From contig NZ_VWSG01000004.1 of the NCBI RefSeq assembly GCF_008629655.1, positions 186,001 through 250,000 on the forward strand: 64,000 bases of DNA, written 5' to 3'. The notes beneath the pieces are model-generated. The model was not told the DNA's origin, searched no databases, and saw only the letters and a program-made list of their open reading frames with translations. The stretch is from Paenimyroides baculatum (GTDB lineage Bacteria > Bacteroidota > Bacteroidia > Flavobacteriales > Flavobacteriaceae). Below are positions 1 to 9,228 of the stretch, one piece after another (position 1 is the first letter of the stretch; each line of letters begins with the position of its first letter). A program made the translations under genes and the position numbers.

Positions 1-703
1 CACCGTCTGCTAATGCTACCAGCTTTTGATCTGCAATTGGTACGGCTTTTATGCTTACGTTCTTTACCTTATAATTGGCACTTTTGTTTTCAAAGGCAGT
101 AAACAGTAAATGGTTTACTCCATCCTTTAACTGATTTAAAGATATGGTTTCTTCCAGATGGTTCCACTTGGAATTCTTCTTTACAACGTAACCACCCGTT
201 GCGTTGTTTTCATTGATACTGCGTGAGATACCCGAAACATTTTCAATACCGTACACTTCGTAGCTCAAGCGTATTTCTTTTTCTGCTAAAATCTGCTTTT
301 CTATATTGAAGGAAAAGATGTTGTCTGAAGGATCATCGCTATTACTGTTGTTTGCATAACCTATGGTTCCCGATTTATCCTGAGAGAATATTTCTATTGT
401 GGTTTCTTCGGCATGGGATACCGCAGAAGGTGCCGACAACCGGTAACTTTTACTGCTTGGCTTTGTTTTTGAGGCTGCATTGTTTGCAGCAGCTTCTTTC
501 GGTTCTGTGCGTTTAGCTGCTTCCGAATTCAGATAGTCATCCGGACTCTCGTAATGAATGTAGTATTTTGATTTTGCAACGTACGGAAAATGCTCCACCA
601 TAGCATAAACCGGATAGGCAAAAAACTGAAAGAAAATACCAAACATTATGATATAGTATAAAATTCTGTAACCGAATTTTAAGGGGTTCATTGATGCGTT
701 CAT
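1..703 (-). CDS. Cell-surface protein of unknown function (3' end outside window)
   Basis: The reading frame starts at an ATG at 703 and stays open to the window edge, so only the first 234 residues are visible. Residues 8-33 form one hydrophobic segment ending in AYPVYAMVEH, a signal peptide or membrane anchor. After it come an Ala/Lys-rich linker (about 60-85) and a beta-rich stretch with phrases such as LSYEVYGIEN and LKDGVNHLLFTAF, like Ig-like or jelly-roll extracellular domains. A second ATG at 691 (MNPLKFGYRI) is an alternative start. It lies 13 bp after the T9SS gene 717-2453 and is probably cotranscribed with it, which suggests a large exported surface protein. The family is not recognised; the C-terminus, where a sorting domain would sit, is not in the window. 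Confidence 0.7.
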   Translation of the reverse strand, partial: MNASMNPLKFGYRILYYIIMFGIFFQFFAYPVYAMVEHFPYVAKSKYYIHYESPDDYLNSEAAKRTEPKEAAANNAASKTKPSSKSYRLSAPSAVSHAEETTIEIFSQDKSGTIGYANNSNSDDPSDNIFSFNIEKQILAEKEIRLSYEVYGIENVSGISRSINENNATGGYVVKKNSKWNHLEETISLNQLKDGVNHLLFTAFENKSANYKVKNVSIKAVPIADQKLVALADG

Positions 704-716
704 AGTGTTTTTTAGT

Positions 717-2453
717 TTATTTTATAATGATCTTTTTTATCTGAGGTACTTTGTTAATATAGGCTACAAGAATGTATACACCTGATGAAAGCTGCAGAGC
801 ACCCAAATTATAGGTTTCGTTTTCTACGGTACCTATGGCAACAGATTTTACCAGCCTTCCTTCGTTTGTATAAATCGACAGCTGAACATCGGATGCTTCG
901 GCCAGCTGGAACATTATACTGACCTCTTCACTTGCCAATGCAGGATTCGGGTACACCCGCCATCCGCCATCATTAAAATCGTTTCCTACGGTAAAAGGTT
1001 TTGTTTGCCAGCAGTCTTCCCCATTGGAAACCTTTAAGCTATAGTTGCCTTCTGTATCTAATGTAACATGGCTTCCCTGCCCTATTTCCTGGTCGTTCTT
1101 AAACCACTGGTATTTTACGTTTTCAATTTCAGGGAGTTTGATAGTTATTGCGCCGTCATACATTGTGTAATGTTTGTTCAGTCCCTTAGGGTTTAAAACA
1201 GCCATCCCTGTATCGACACGTTTGGTTGATTTCTTGTTGTTATAGGTAAGCATTACATCAAAATAGGCAGAAGATGTATTTTTTATAGTGTAAACTTCCC
1301 GCAGATTCACAGAGGATAAAACAGCTACATTTTTATCATCATAGATTTTCACTGAGTAATTTGCAATGTTTGAAGGCGCTTCTACCTTTAGCTGAAACTG
1401 GTCACAAAGGGTAACTGTTTCAAATTTCAGATCCGCTTTATATTCCTTAAGCTTTACGATCTGATTTTCTGCATTTGTAAAAACCACTTTTTGGAAAATC
1501 AGTAAACTGTCTTTGACTTCTCCAGTATATACAGTTTTGAGTCCTTTATTTCCTACAATAAGCTCGTATTCGGTGAATGAGTCTGGATCCTGATTTAGCT
1601 TGTTTACCGGAAAAGCAAGATCTACAACTGCTTTTTCCTTGTTCGTCTGCCCAAGCCACTGCTTATTGCTCAATTTGGTTTTTCTGTCGAAAGTCAGACT
1701 TTTTTTGTTATTTCCAAAAAGAAGGTAGTCACCCTCTTGGAACATAGTTTCTACGGAACCCGAATTAAAAACAATCAGATCCTGGTCTTTGGAATGCGTA
1801 CTTTTGTAGTTGTTCAGGTTGAAATAGTCCATTTTGGCAAGTCCAAAGATGTTGTGATTAAAGGACTTACCAGCACCATCCCACCACTTTTTACCTGAGT
1901 AACCATATTGTTTATAGTCTATAAGGTCAATACCATATTTAATGCTTAAATAGGTTCTGACATCGTTTACTGCTGCTGTCTGACCACTTTTCTCTATGAG
2001 GATGATTTCAAAAATATTAGATTCCTTAAAGTTCGGATTCAACCAGAATTTTCCGTCTTCTATTCCCGAAAACTGCACATCAAGCAATTCCCCATAGGCT
2101 TCATTATATCCGTTGAGATCTATTGAATCGTTCAGTTTTAACTTCTTTCCATCCAAGAAAAGGCTTTTTCCCGACCCGATTAATGAAATCAGGTTCTCAT
2201 CACGGTTGGATTTGTATACCACAAAAAGATGGTTGGAATTGTTTATTTTTTTTGTAGAAGTCCATATATTCTTCTTACTTAAAGATAGTCGGGACTGAAA
2301 ATTCAACTTATCGAATTCTTTAACCGTATCCTTAATCCGCTGCGGATTTTGAAGCCAAAGATCCGGTTTAAAACTTTTTGCCTCTTGCGAATAAACCATA
2401 GTTTTACTAAAAAACAAGGAGAATACGCAGCATAAAAGAAGCTTTAATTTCAT
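717..2453 (-). CDS. T9SS type A sorting-domain surface protein, DUF8202/LamG-like
   Basis: 578 residues. A signal peptide (residues 1-22, ending VYSQ) is followed by a beta-rich region. The phrase VNDVRTYLSIKYGIDL near residue 165 resembles the helix that ends LamG/DUF8202-type domains of Bacteroidota adhesins. An Ig-like segment (about 430-490, YQWFKNDQEIGQGS) precedes the C-terminal sorting domain, which begins at GGWRVYPNPA and ends in GVYILVAYINKVPQIKKIIIK-type residues with the terminal basic stretch. Such proteins cross the outer membrane through the type IX system and are anchored or released at the surface. It is the first gene of a likely two-gene operon with the partial gene at 1-703. 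Ligand and exact role are unknown. Confidence 0.85.
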   Translation of the reverse strand: MKLKLLLCCVFSLFFSKTMVYSQEAKSFKPDLWLQNPQRIKDTVKEFDKLNFQSRLSLSKKNIWTSTKKINNSNHLFVVYKSNRDENLISLIGSGKSLFLDGKKLKLNDSIDLNGYNEAYGELLDVQFSGIEDGKFWLNPNFKESNIFEIILIEKSGQTAAVNDVRTYLSIKYGIDLIDYKQYGYSGKKWWDGAGKSFNHNIFGLAKMDYFNLNNYKSTHSKDQDLIVFNSGSVETMFQEGDYLLFGNNKKSLTFDRKTKLSNKQWLGQTNKEKAVVDLAFPVNKLNQDPDSFTEYELIVGNKGLKTVYTGEVKDSLLIFQKVVFTNAENQIVKLKEYKADLKFETVTLCDQFQLKVEAPSNIANYSVKIYDDKNVAVLSSVNLREVYTIKNTSSAYFDVMLTYNNKKSTKRVDTGMAVLNPKGLNKHYTMYDGAITIKLPEIENVKYQWFKNDQEIGQGSHVTLDTEGNYSLKVSNGEDCWQTKPFTVGNDFNDGGWRVYPNPALASEEVSIMFQLAEASDVQLSIYTNEGRLVKSVAIGTVENETYNLGALQLSSGVYILVAYINKVPQIKKIIIK

Positions 2454-2480
2454 AGTGTTTTGGTTTTAAAATGTTTCGAG

Positions 2481-2509
2481 CAAAAATATAAATATTTTTA
2501 ACACAACAA
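2481..2509 (-). promoter_or_regulatory. Bacteroidota-type promoter for the T9SS gene
   Basis: On the minus strand TATTTTTG (2488-2481) matches the -7 box TAnnTTTG. A TTG at 2509-2507 lies 18 bp upstream as the -33 element. Transcription would start about 20 nt before the ATG at 2453. Confidence 0.6.
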
Positions 2510-2682
2510 TATTTTTAACATAAAAAAATGTTAAATAAAATATAAACTTTGTGTGAAGTGTAAAGGCTTATGTTTTAAAGACTAAACGATATTTCATTTT
2601 AAGTAATAACTCCTCATAAAGAGGAATATACAAACCAGATAAGTCTTTTAGTTTATTTATTATAAATCAACAAATAAAAGCT

Positions 2683-2715
2683 TTTGTAACGATTAACAAA
2701 AAATATTTACTTTCG
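2683..2715 (+). promoter_or_regulatory. Probable promoter of the XRE membrane regulator
   Basis: TACTTTCG (2708-2715) is a common variant of the Bacteroidota -7 box. A TTTG lies at 2683-2686 upstream, with a spacer of 21 bp, slightly longer than the usual 19. The ATG at 2746 follows 30 bp later. Confidence 0.45.
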
Positions 2716-2745
2716 TAAAATACATCTAGCTATTTATAATAAGGC

Positions 2746-3315
2746 ATGTCAAAATTAAAACAGTTAAGAGAACAGAAAAACATGACGCAGGAAGAGCTTT
2801 CCGAACAATCCGGAATCTCTGTCAGAACCATTCAAAGAATTGAATCCGGTACCAATCCAAAAGGTCATACGCTGAAGACACTTTCCAAATCTTTAGATAT
2901 TTCGGAAAACGAATTACTGGATATCACTGCTGAAATAGAACCGATAGATGACGAAGTACCAAAAATATTACAATTAGAAAGTGCCGTTGATTTTGGAAAA
3001 GTAAAACTGATTAACCTTTCTTCCATCTTATTTGTTGTTTTACCGCCTCTTAACATTATAGCGCCATTGGTTCTTTCGTATGTATTAAAACAGCGGAACC
3101 CGATAACGAAACAGATTGTTTCATTACAGATCTTATGGACTATTTTAGCACCTGTATTTTTTATGTTCGGGATCTTTTTAAAGCTTGGCCGTTCCTTTAC
3201 AATAGTAGTTTTATTCGTAATTGCGTTGTCAAACATCTACCTTATCTTAAGAAATTCAGCCGAGCTAGACCGAAACAAAAAACTTCACTACAGACTGAAT
3301 TTCAACCTTATATAA
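2746..3315 (+). CDS. XRE-family HTH protein with C-terminal membrane segments
   Basis: 189 residues. Residues 1-65 form a standard Cro/C1-type helix-turn-helix (LREQKNMTQEELSEQSGISV then RTIQRIESG). A linker follows, then about three hydrophobic helices (roughly 88-112, 120-143 and 148-168), and the protein ends in a short basic tail. This is the architecture of small membrane-tethered XRE regulators common in Bacteroidota, in which the HTH sits on the cytoplasmic face. The sensed signal is unknown. The gene is monocistronic in appearance, with its own promoter-like sequence and a gap of 88 bp before the next gene. Confidence 0.8.
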   Translation: MSKLKQLREQKNMTQEELSEQSGISVRTIQRIESGTNPKGHTLKTLSKSLDISENELLDITAEIEPIDDEVPKILQLESAVDFGKVKLINLSSILFVVLPPLNIIAPLVLSYVLKQRNPITKQIVSLQILWTILAPVFFMFGIFLKLGRSFTIVVLFVIALSNIYLILRNSAELDRNKKLHYRLNFNLI

Positions 3316-3403
3316 AAACTGTCGGGCTATTGACGGCTTTTTGGCGGGTTGATTTTTTGGTACTCTTACCTACAAATTTCAACCTTTGTCAAAAAATAAA
3401 ACA

Positions 3404-4891
3404 ATGGCAAAAAAAAGCATCACCACTTTACTCCTTCTAATTGTATGCTGCACCAACAGTATGTCTCAAATTACTAAAACAAATCCACTCTATAAGACCA
3501 TCCTAATACAGGACAGCCTTCTATTTTCCGTAGGATTCAATACGTGTGACATCACACAGTTTGACAATCTTTTGAGCGACCGCTTCAAATTCTACCATGA
3601 CAAAGACGGTACTTCTGATAAAGCAAAATTTTTAAACGACTTAAAAAACGGACTGTGTAGTTATCTTTCACGTAAACAGGTAAAGAGAATTCTGATAAAA
3701 GAAAGCACAGAAATCTTTCCACTCTATGATAACGACACTCTTTACGGTGCCATTCAAAATGGTTCACACCTATTTTACGAAAGTCCCGAAAGTGAACCCG
3801 GAATCGCAAAATTTTCACATGTGTGGCATTTAGAAAACGGCCGTTGGAAACTGTCAACATCGTTAAGTTTCGACCATCAGCCCTATTCAGACTATCAACA
3901 GCAGCAGAAAGATACACCTACTTTTGACGATGACACCGCCATTAAAAAATGGATTCGGGAAAACAAAATACCAATACTAGGTATCGGCATTATTGAAAAC
4001 GGCACTCTGCAACAGGTAAAGGTTTTTGGTGAACTATCCAAAGGAGTAGCTGCGCCATATAACACCATTTTTAATGTAGCTTCGTTAACAAAACCCGTAA
4101 CCACACTTGTTGCCTTAAAACTAATAAGCTCGGGCAGCCTGGGTTTGGACGAACCCCTTTACAACTATTGGACAGATCCTGATACAGCATCTGACCCACG
4201 AAATAAAAAACTGACAACCCGCCTGATTTTAAGCCATCAGACAGGTTTTCCGAACTGGAGATGGATGAAGGAAGACAAAAAACTGAGCTTTGAATTTGAT
4301 CCCGGAACCAAATACCAATATTCCGGTGAAGGAATGGAATATCTCCGTAAGGCATTGGAAAAGAAATACAAAAAGTCACTACAGCAATTAGCTGATGAAC
4401 TGATCTTTAAACCTGCAAAAATGACCGATACCCGCTATATCTTGGATAAAGTAACAGACACTTTACGAGTGGCAGCAGGTTACGACAAAGACGGAAACAG
4501 GTATGAAACCATAAAGAACAATACACCCAACGGAGCAGATGATTTAATGACAACCATAGAAGATTATGGAAATTTTCTTGTACATCTGATCAATGGCGGC
4601 GGATTAACAAAGGAAGTCTATCAGGAAATGATTTCCAAACAGGTACCAAGTACCAGAGGAAAGCACTTCGGACTGGGTATTGAACTTTATGATTTAGGTA
4701 GCGGAGAAACCGCATGGTCGCACGGGGGTTCAGACAGCGGTGTAAGAACATTGTTTATTATCCTCCCAAAATTAAAACGCGGGTTATTAATATTTACAAA
4801 TTCTGATACAGGTACCAATGTATATGAAAAACTGATCGAACATTATCTGGGAGACAGCGGAAAGAAAATCATTGCCATTGAAACGGATTAA
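3404..4891 (+). CDS. Exported serine hydrolase (class C beta-lactamase family) with NTF2-like N-terminal domain
   Basis: 495 residues from the ATG at 3404; a TTG at 3386 in the same frame is less likely because the signal peptide MAKKSITTLLLLIVCC begins at this ATG. Residues about 25-160 look like a DUF4440/SnoaL (NTF2-like) domain. Residues about 165-490 are a beta-lactamase/penicillin-binding-protein-like serine hydrolase: the nucleophile motif SxxK is SLTK in NVASLTKPVTT, the second motif is the Tyr of YQYSGEG, and the third is HGG in WSHGGSDSG. Family members act as periplasmic or surface esterases and peptidases, and few are true beta-lactamases, so resistance should not be inferred. The gene is followed by a strong terminator at 4943. 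Confidence 0.85.
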   Translation: MAKKSITTLLLLIVCCTNSMSQITKTNPLYKTILIQDSLLFSVGFNTCDITQFDNLLSDRFKFYHDKDGTSDKAKFLNDLKNGLCSYLSRKQVKRILIKESTEIFPLYDNDTLYGAIQNGSHLFYESPESEPGIAKFSHVWHLENGRWKLSTSLSFDHQPYSDYQQQQKDTPTFDDDTAIKKWIRENKIPILGIGIIENGTLQQVKVFGELSKGVAAPYNTIFNVASLTKPVTTLVALKLISSGSLGLDEPLYNYWTDPDTASDPRNKKLTTRLILSHQTGFPNWRWMKEDKKLSFEFDPGTKYQYSGEGMEYLRKALEKKYKKSLQQLADELIFKPAKMTDTRYILDKVTDTLRVAAGYDKDGNRYETIKNNTPNGADDLMTTIEDYGNFLVHLINGGGLTKEVYQEMISKQVPSTRGKHFGLGIELYDLGSGETAWSHGGSDSGVRTLFIILPKLKRGLLIFTNSDTGTNVYEKLIEHYLGDSGKKIIAIETD

Positions 4892-4942
4892 ACTCCATAA
4901 AATACTCTATCTCCAAAAAACACTCATTTAAATTAACCTGCA

Positions 4943-4966
4943 AAGGCTGTCTTTTTAGACAGCCTT
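4943..4966. terminator. Intrinsic terminator between convergent genes
   Basis: Perfect 9-bp stem AAGGCTGTC (4943-4951) / GACAGCCTT (4958-4966) with a 6-nt loop. It lies between the convergent genes 3404-4891 and 4999-6309 and probably serves both. Confidence 0.8.
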
Positions 4967-4998
4967 GTATTATAATTGCAATAATAAAAACAGTACTA

Positions 4999-6309
4999 CT
5001 ACTTTTTAATAATTTTTCTAGTAATCATACCTTTTTCTGTATCAAGAGTAATATAATAAATTCCCTCGGCGAAGGCTTCCATGCTTATAACCGTTTTCAT
5101 GTTGTTTACTACTTTATTCAATACCAATTTGCCCGCAGCATCATATAGTTTAAAGCTTTTGATCAGGTATTCACTTTCTATATTTACAGTTGATGAAGAC
5201 GGATTGGGATAAATAAGCAGTTTCTCCTGCAACTGTTCCTTATTAAGATCAAGCAAGCCAATATCCAATGTATAAATTCCATTTACCAGCGTATAAACAA
5301 TAAGCTTGTTATTATACAGATGAAGATCCAAACCTCCCTGAGCAACCGGCATAGCTTCGGTGTAACTTAAATGCCAGGAATCTCCGGCATCGGTAGATCT
5401 GTAAATCACAATTGTATTACTAACTCCTTGAAAACTCCCAGTAGCATAAACCGTGCTCGGATTATTAGGATCATAAACAACCTTATAAATATAAATAGGC
5501 AGCGAACCTGTATTTGTCCATGAAAGCCCCTGATTCACAGACTTTGCTATTCTTCCTTCTCCATAAGAGATCATCGTATTTTTATCTGTCGGATGAAATG
5601 CTATGCCGTGGGTGCAATGCGTCTGCAGTGAATCTACCCGCTGCCATGACGTACCACCGTTATATGTTGACTGTATATAAGACTGAAAGAAAATTTCTTC
5701 GCCGGTATACATGATGTTTTGGGGATCGTTAGGATTATATCCTACAAACCAATCCTGATAACCTCCAAGGAACGAATTCATCAGCGTCCAAGTAGTACCA
5801 AAATCAGAGGATTTTGAAATACCGTATCCCCTATGTACCAACACTACCTCGTTCGGGTTTTGCGGATGCTGGTCTATCTGTAAAAGTGCATTAATGGGTG
5901 TAATGTCAAAAAAAGGTGCTGAGGTAAAATCGGTATAGGTTTGTCCATTATCTGTAGAACGTACCATCAAGGTATCAGTTGCTTCATAACCCGTTATTCC
6001 CAGAATGGTATCATTTTTCTTAACAAAATTGCGAATGGGAACATCAGGAAAAGCATACAGCTGCCAAAGGGTATCGTTCAATGTGGTTGTAATATTTTTG
6101 CGGTAAATACCTTTTCTGGTAGATACATACATATAATCATCGATTATCTTTGACTTGCTCCAGTAGGTAACTGATGTTGGTATAACACTCTGCGCTTTGC
6201 GTACGTTAGACTCGTCTTTCAGACCTATATAATTCATCTGTGCATATCCAGCAGAACAAGCAACAAAGAATAAAACCGTTAAAAAATTTTTGAGTACAAA
6301 ATGTTTCAT
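4999..6309 (-). CDS. T9SS type A sorting-domain protein with BNR/VPS10-like repeats
   Basis: 436 residues from the ATG at 6309, where a signal peptide begins (MKHFVLKNFLTVLFF, cleavage after GYAQ). An upstream in-frame ATG at 6333 would lie at or before the predicted transcription start, so I prefer 6309. The body has repeated units such as STDNGQTYTD, SSDFGTTWTL, SVNQGLSWTN and STDAGDSWHL, the Ser-x-Asp-x-Gly-x-x-W Asp-box of sialidase/VPS10-like beta-propellers. The last 75 residues are a type A sorting domain (LLIYPNPSSSTVNIES to MITRKIIKK). It is exported to the surface or medium; a propeller of this kind usually binds carbohydrate or protein. It stands alone. Confidence 0.85.
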   Translation of the reverse strand: MKHFVLKNFLTVLFFVACSAGYAQMNYIGLKDESNVRKAQSVIPTSVTYWSKSKIIDDYMYVSTRKGIYRKNITTTLNDTLWQLYAFPDVPIRNFVKKNDTILGITGYEATDTLMVRSTDNGQTYTDFTSAPFFDITPINALLQIDQHPQNPNEVVLVHRGYGISKSSDFGTTWTLMNSFLGGYQDWFVGYNPNDPQNIMYTGEEIFFQSYIQSTYNGGTSWQRVDSLQTHCTHGIAFHPTDKNTMISYGEGRIAKSVNQGLSWTNTGSLPIYIYKVVYDPNNPSTVYATGSFQGVSNTIVIYRSTDAGDSWHLSYTEAMPVAQGGLDLHLYNNKLIVYTLVNGIYTLDIGLLDLNKEQLQEKLLIYPNPSSSTVNIESEYLIKSFKLYDAAGKLVLNKVVNNMKTVISMEAFAEGIYYITLDTEKGMITRKIIKK

Positions 6310-6333
6310 AATTTCACTTTTTAATTGGTTCAT

Positions 6334-6363
6334 TAAAAATACAATAAAATTCTTAATTACAAA
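6334..6363 (-). promoter_or_regulatory. Bacteroidota-type promoter for the BNR-repeat gene
   Basis: TTTG (6363-6360) and TATTTTTA (6341-6334) are separated by 18 bp on the minus strand, close to the TTTG-N19-TAnnTTTG consensus. It supports the start at 6309. Confidence 0.5.
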
Positions 6364-6405
6364 CGCTGCCCAAAAAGAGTGTAGCGTTTATGTTTTTGCT
6401 TTTTT

Positions 6406-6625
6406 TATCATTCCTTTTCTTTTACGACCATGCCTTATTTTACAGATTGGAAATCGTGAACCTTAAGGTTTGTGACAAGAAGAAGCAAAATTCTCTTATT
6501 TGCGACGGTCCTTTGATCGGTAGATTCTCAATTTTAAAGCTACTTAATTGAGAAGTACTCATTCTTAGCTATTTTTATAATAATGAATTCATGAACATTC
6601 GGTTTCGCTACGCTCCCCCGATTAA
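6406..6625. repeat. Degenerate copy of the dispersed structured intergenic repeat
   Basis: This fills most of the gap of about 420 bp between 6309 and 6774. It carries the 'insert' module also found at 13.25, 26.77 and 56.1 kb (TTATTTTACAG, TTGGAA, GTGAACCTTA), a 9-bp stem TTCTCAATT/AATTGAGAA, and a block from 6563 to 6618 (TTTTTATAATAATG then ATTCATGAA and TTTCGCTACGCTC). That last block recurs at 13395-13440. No protein gene is visible. Confidence 0.55.
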
Positions 6626-6773
6626 TTTGCCCTTTTTTCAAATTTCAATAATTAATAAGCAATTATATCGTGTTCAATAATTGTTCTTTGCCAGAATGGT
6701 TCTATTTTCATTTAAAATAAAAAGAAGACTTATTGCGTTAATTTTATCTAATAATCAATATTAAACAGTACCT

Positions 6774-7145
6774 ATGAAAACCATTAAGATTACAGGTATT
6801 ATTGCAGTTGCATTTCTTTTTACTGCAGTTATGTGCAGATTTGTCGTACCAAAACTACAATTGGACGGCTATACCGGTCTGTTGTTCCGCATACTGTTAA
6901 ACACTGATGATAGCTTTTACGCCAAAGATTATACCGATAAAAACTTTCTGGCATTAAAGAGAGGAATGACAAAACAACAAGTTGTATGGTTGTTAGGCAG
7001 ACCATTTGCTGAGTTTAACAGATCCGGAGGCACAATATCAATGCAGTATTCCAAATCACCAAACGATACACATTACCGTGCACGGGCGATCCGTTTACAG
7101 AATAATAAGGTCGTAGATATTATTTCCTATTATTACGTAGATTAA
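6774..7145 (+). CDS. Small exported BamE/SmpA-like protein
   Basis: 123 residues. An N-terminal hydrophobic segment (residues 5-22) is a signal anchor; a Cys at 21 is not in a good lipobox. The core ALKRGMTKQQVVWLLGRPF (about 60-80) is the typical start of the SmpA/OmlA (BamE-like) fold, in which 'GMTxxQVxxLLGxP' is the signature, followed by a short beta-rich end. BamE itself assists outer-membrane protein assembly, but many small Bacteroidota proteins share the fold without that role, so function is not assigned. It stands alone, 27 bp from the convergent MocR gene. Confidence 0.7.
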   Translation: MKTIKITGIIAVAFLFTAVMCRFVVPKLQLDGYTGLLFRILLNTDDSFYAKDYTDKNFLALKRGMTKQQVVWLLGRPFAEFNRSGGTISMQYSKSPNDTHYRARAIRLQNNKVVDIISYYYVD

Positions 7146-7171
7146 TGAATGATCACCTCTTTACTATTGTG

Positions 7172-8590
7172 TTAAAGCAAACCTGCCAAAACGGCGATGC
7201 CTTCCTCCAAATCTTTTTCTGAAAGAGACCCGTATCCCACTCGTAAACCATTTACTGTTTCGTTAAAACTATAATTTTCGGGTGTGGTAATTTCAATTCC
7301 CTTTTCCTGCATTTTTTCTCTAAGTTTAGACCAATCTACTTTCTCATTAGGAACAATCCAAAACGCGAGTCCGCCATCAGGTATAGTGAACGACACTTTA
7401 CCGTTCATGTACTTTTCCAGTAATGCAGCTGTATCATCCCGTTTTAATTTATAATGTGCCGTAGCCTTTTTAATATGACGCTTTACGGTGCCATCCTTTA
7501 TCAGCTGCAGTACCGCCTGTTCCATAATACTGTCGCCCTGCACATCGATCATCTTGCGCAGCTCACCCACCTTACCTACCAGCGAATCGCAGGTACATGC
7601 CAAGTAACCGATGCGCAATGCCGGAGCCACCACCTTGCTCATGGTACCTATGTACACATAATTCTGTAATTCGCAAAAGCTGGACAATGGTAATATCGGT
7701 CGGTATCCGAAATGGAACTCGTTATCGTAATCATCTTCAATAATTGTAAAATCATATTTATTAGACAGCCTGATCAACTGCAAGCGTCTGTGAAGACTCA
7801 GTGTAACCGTTGTAGGATACTGGCGGTGCGGGGTAACATAGAGTGCCTTTATTTGTCTGCCCGATTCCAGATAGGCTGCTACCTCATCAACAACCAAACC
7901 TTCGGCATCTACATTCACCGGCAACAGTTTGGCACCGGCTTTTTCAAAGGCTTTCCATGCAGGCTTATACCCAGGATTTTCAACCATTACCTGATCACCT
8001 GCCGTAAAAAGACACTGTGCCATTAAGTACATCGCCATCTGGCTGCCCCGGGTAATGCAGATATGTTCTTCGCTCACCTGCATACCGCGCTGGTAGTTCA
8101 GCATCTGAACGATGGTTTTACGGAATTCGGGATCACCCAGTTCATTCCCATAGCCCATCAACTGCCATCTGCCCTTCTGCCCGAACAACTGTCGGTACGC
8201 CCTTGCCAACTCGTTAATAGGCGCAATCTTACTGTCGGGATGGCCGTCATCAAACTGCAACCGAACAGCCGCAGCAGTTTTATCTTTCACAACATCTAAT
8301 TTTCCGTTCAAACTGCGCTCTGCAAACACAGGAAAAGTATCAGCCACAAAAGTCCCCTGCCGTTCCTTAGACACCAGCCATCCTTCAATAACCAGCACGC
8401 CCAATGCTTCTACCACCGTATTTCGGTTCACCTTCAACAACATTGCCATGCTTCTGCTGCCCGGCAACGCTTCCCCGGGTTTCAGTCTGCCCGAACGGAT
8501 ATCACTTATTACTGCATCGGCTATCTGCAGGTACAACGCCTTATCGGATTGAGGATCCAACATTATTTCCAATTTCCAAGCTCTCAACAT
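7172..8590 (-). CDS. MocR-type GntR/aminotransferase fusion regulator
   Basis: 472 residues. Residues about 15-85 are a GntR winged helix (ALYLQIADAVISDIRSGRL then GSRSMAMLLKVNRNTVVEAL). The rest is a class I aminotransferase fold used as an effector domain. PLP-binding residues are visible: the Asp/Tyr region TIIEDDYDNEFHF and the Schiff-base Lys in GTMSKVVAPALRIGY. MocR regulators of this kind (PdxR, GabR and relatives) sense PLP or an amino-acid-derived ligand and usually control the gene they face. Here it diverges from the cupin gene with about 100 bp between, so the cupin/DapA-like genes are the likely targets. A second start at 8563 is possible. The GC content is a little higher than in the island genes. 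Confidence 0.9.
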   Translation of the reverse strand: MLRAWKLEIMLDPQSDKALYLQIADAVISDIRSGRLKPGEALPGSRSMAMLLKVNRNTVVEALGVLVIEGWLVSKERQGTFVADTFPVFAERSLNGKLDVVKDKTAAAVRLQFDDGHPDSKIAPINELARAYRQLFGQKGRWQLMGYGNELGDPEFRKTIVQMLNYQRGMQVSEEHICITRGSQMAMYLMAQCLFTAGDQVMVENPGYKPAWKAFEKAGAKLLPVNVDAEGLVVDEVAAYLESGRQIKALYVTPHRQYPTTVTLSLHRRLQLIRLSNKYDFTIIEDDYDNEFHFGYRPILPLSSFCELQNYVYIGTMSKVVAPALRIGYLACTCDSLVGKVGELRKMIDVQGDSIMEQAVLQLIKDGTVKRHIKKATAHYKLKRDDTAALLEKYMNGKVSFTIPDGGLAFWIVPNEKVDWSKLREKMQEKGIEITTPENYSFNETVNGLRVGYGSLSEKDLEEGIAVLAGLL

Positions 8591-8644
8591 CTGGACTAGG
8601 TATTTTTATTAAAACTGCATCATTATAACCATCCAAAGGTACGG

Positions 8645-8652
8645 TACTTTTG
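8645..8652 (+). promoter_or_regulatory. -7 box of the cupin operon promoter
   Basis: TACTTTTG matches TAnnTTTG exactly; no good -33 TTTG is seen, as is common for activated promoters. Predicted transcription would start near 8659. That leaves almost no leader for an ATG at 8663 and favours the ATG at 8690 for the cupin gene. The divergent MocR gene probably binds in 8591-8644. Confidence 0.5.
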
Positions 8653-8689
8653 TATTGCAATTATGCATCAACCCTCAAAATATTTTTTT

Positions 8690-9193
8690 ATGTTATCATC
8701 AGAGAAACAAACAGCATCAGCAGAACATCAGGATTCAGAAGAAAGCAAATCTTTCAGTTCCAAAGACTTTCACCAAACATTTGCGAGACCTGTTTACGTA
8801 AAACCATCGCACCTTATCCATAAAAACGTGGAAAATGCCGGTGTACACAACCAGTTTTCAACAGAACGAAAACATCCCGTTTTTTTTGTAGATCTGCCCA
8901 GCAAAAATGTAAGCATGACCATTGGCGGTCTGTTACCAAAACAGCTAACCAACCGACACCGACATACCTATGAAACCGTATTGTATGTGATTGAAGGCAG
9001 CGGTTGGACCGAAGTTGAAGACGAACGCGTTTACTGGGAAGCAGGAGATGCCGTTTACGTACCATCATGGGCATGGCACAGACATCAGAATTTAAGTGAC
9101 ACTTTACCTGCAAAATATCTTGCCTGCGAGAACGCACCACAACTTCAAAATCTGGGCGTAGCACTGCGCGAAGAAGAAGGAAGAGATCTGTAA
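8690..9193 (+). CDS. Cupin-domain protein
   Basis: 167 residues from the ATG at 8690; an ATG at 8663 in the same frame adds nine residues but would be nearly leaderless. Both cupin motifs are present: NRHRHTYETVLYVIEGSG (the His-x-His...Glu...Gly motif 1) and GDAVYVPSWAWHRHQN (motif 2, with Pro and His). The metal-binding His/His/Glu/His set is therefore complete, and a metal-dependent dioxygenase, isomerase or binding protein is possible. The gene diverges from a MocR regulator and is followed 35 bp later by a DapA-family lyase, so the two probably act on the same small acid. The substrate is unknown. Confidence 0.85.
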   Translation: MLSSEKQTASAEHQDSEESKSFSSKDFHQTFARPVYVKPSHLIHKNVENAGVHNQFSTERKHPVFFVDLPSKNVSMTIGGLLPKQLTNRHRHTYETVLYVIEGSGWTEVEDERVYWEAGDAVYVPSWAWHRHQNLSDTLPAKYLACENAPQLQNLGVALREEEGRDL

Positions 9194-9228
9194 GCCACAT
9201 CTATTTATTTACATTAATACTCAGAAAT

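Noticed and set aside
3404..4891. Calling the serine hydrolase an antibiotic-resistance beta-lactamase
   Set aside because: The family motifs are shared by many esterases and peptidases; length, NTF2-like domain and context give no support for resistance.
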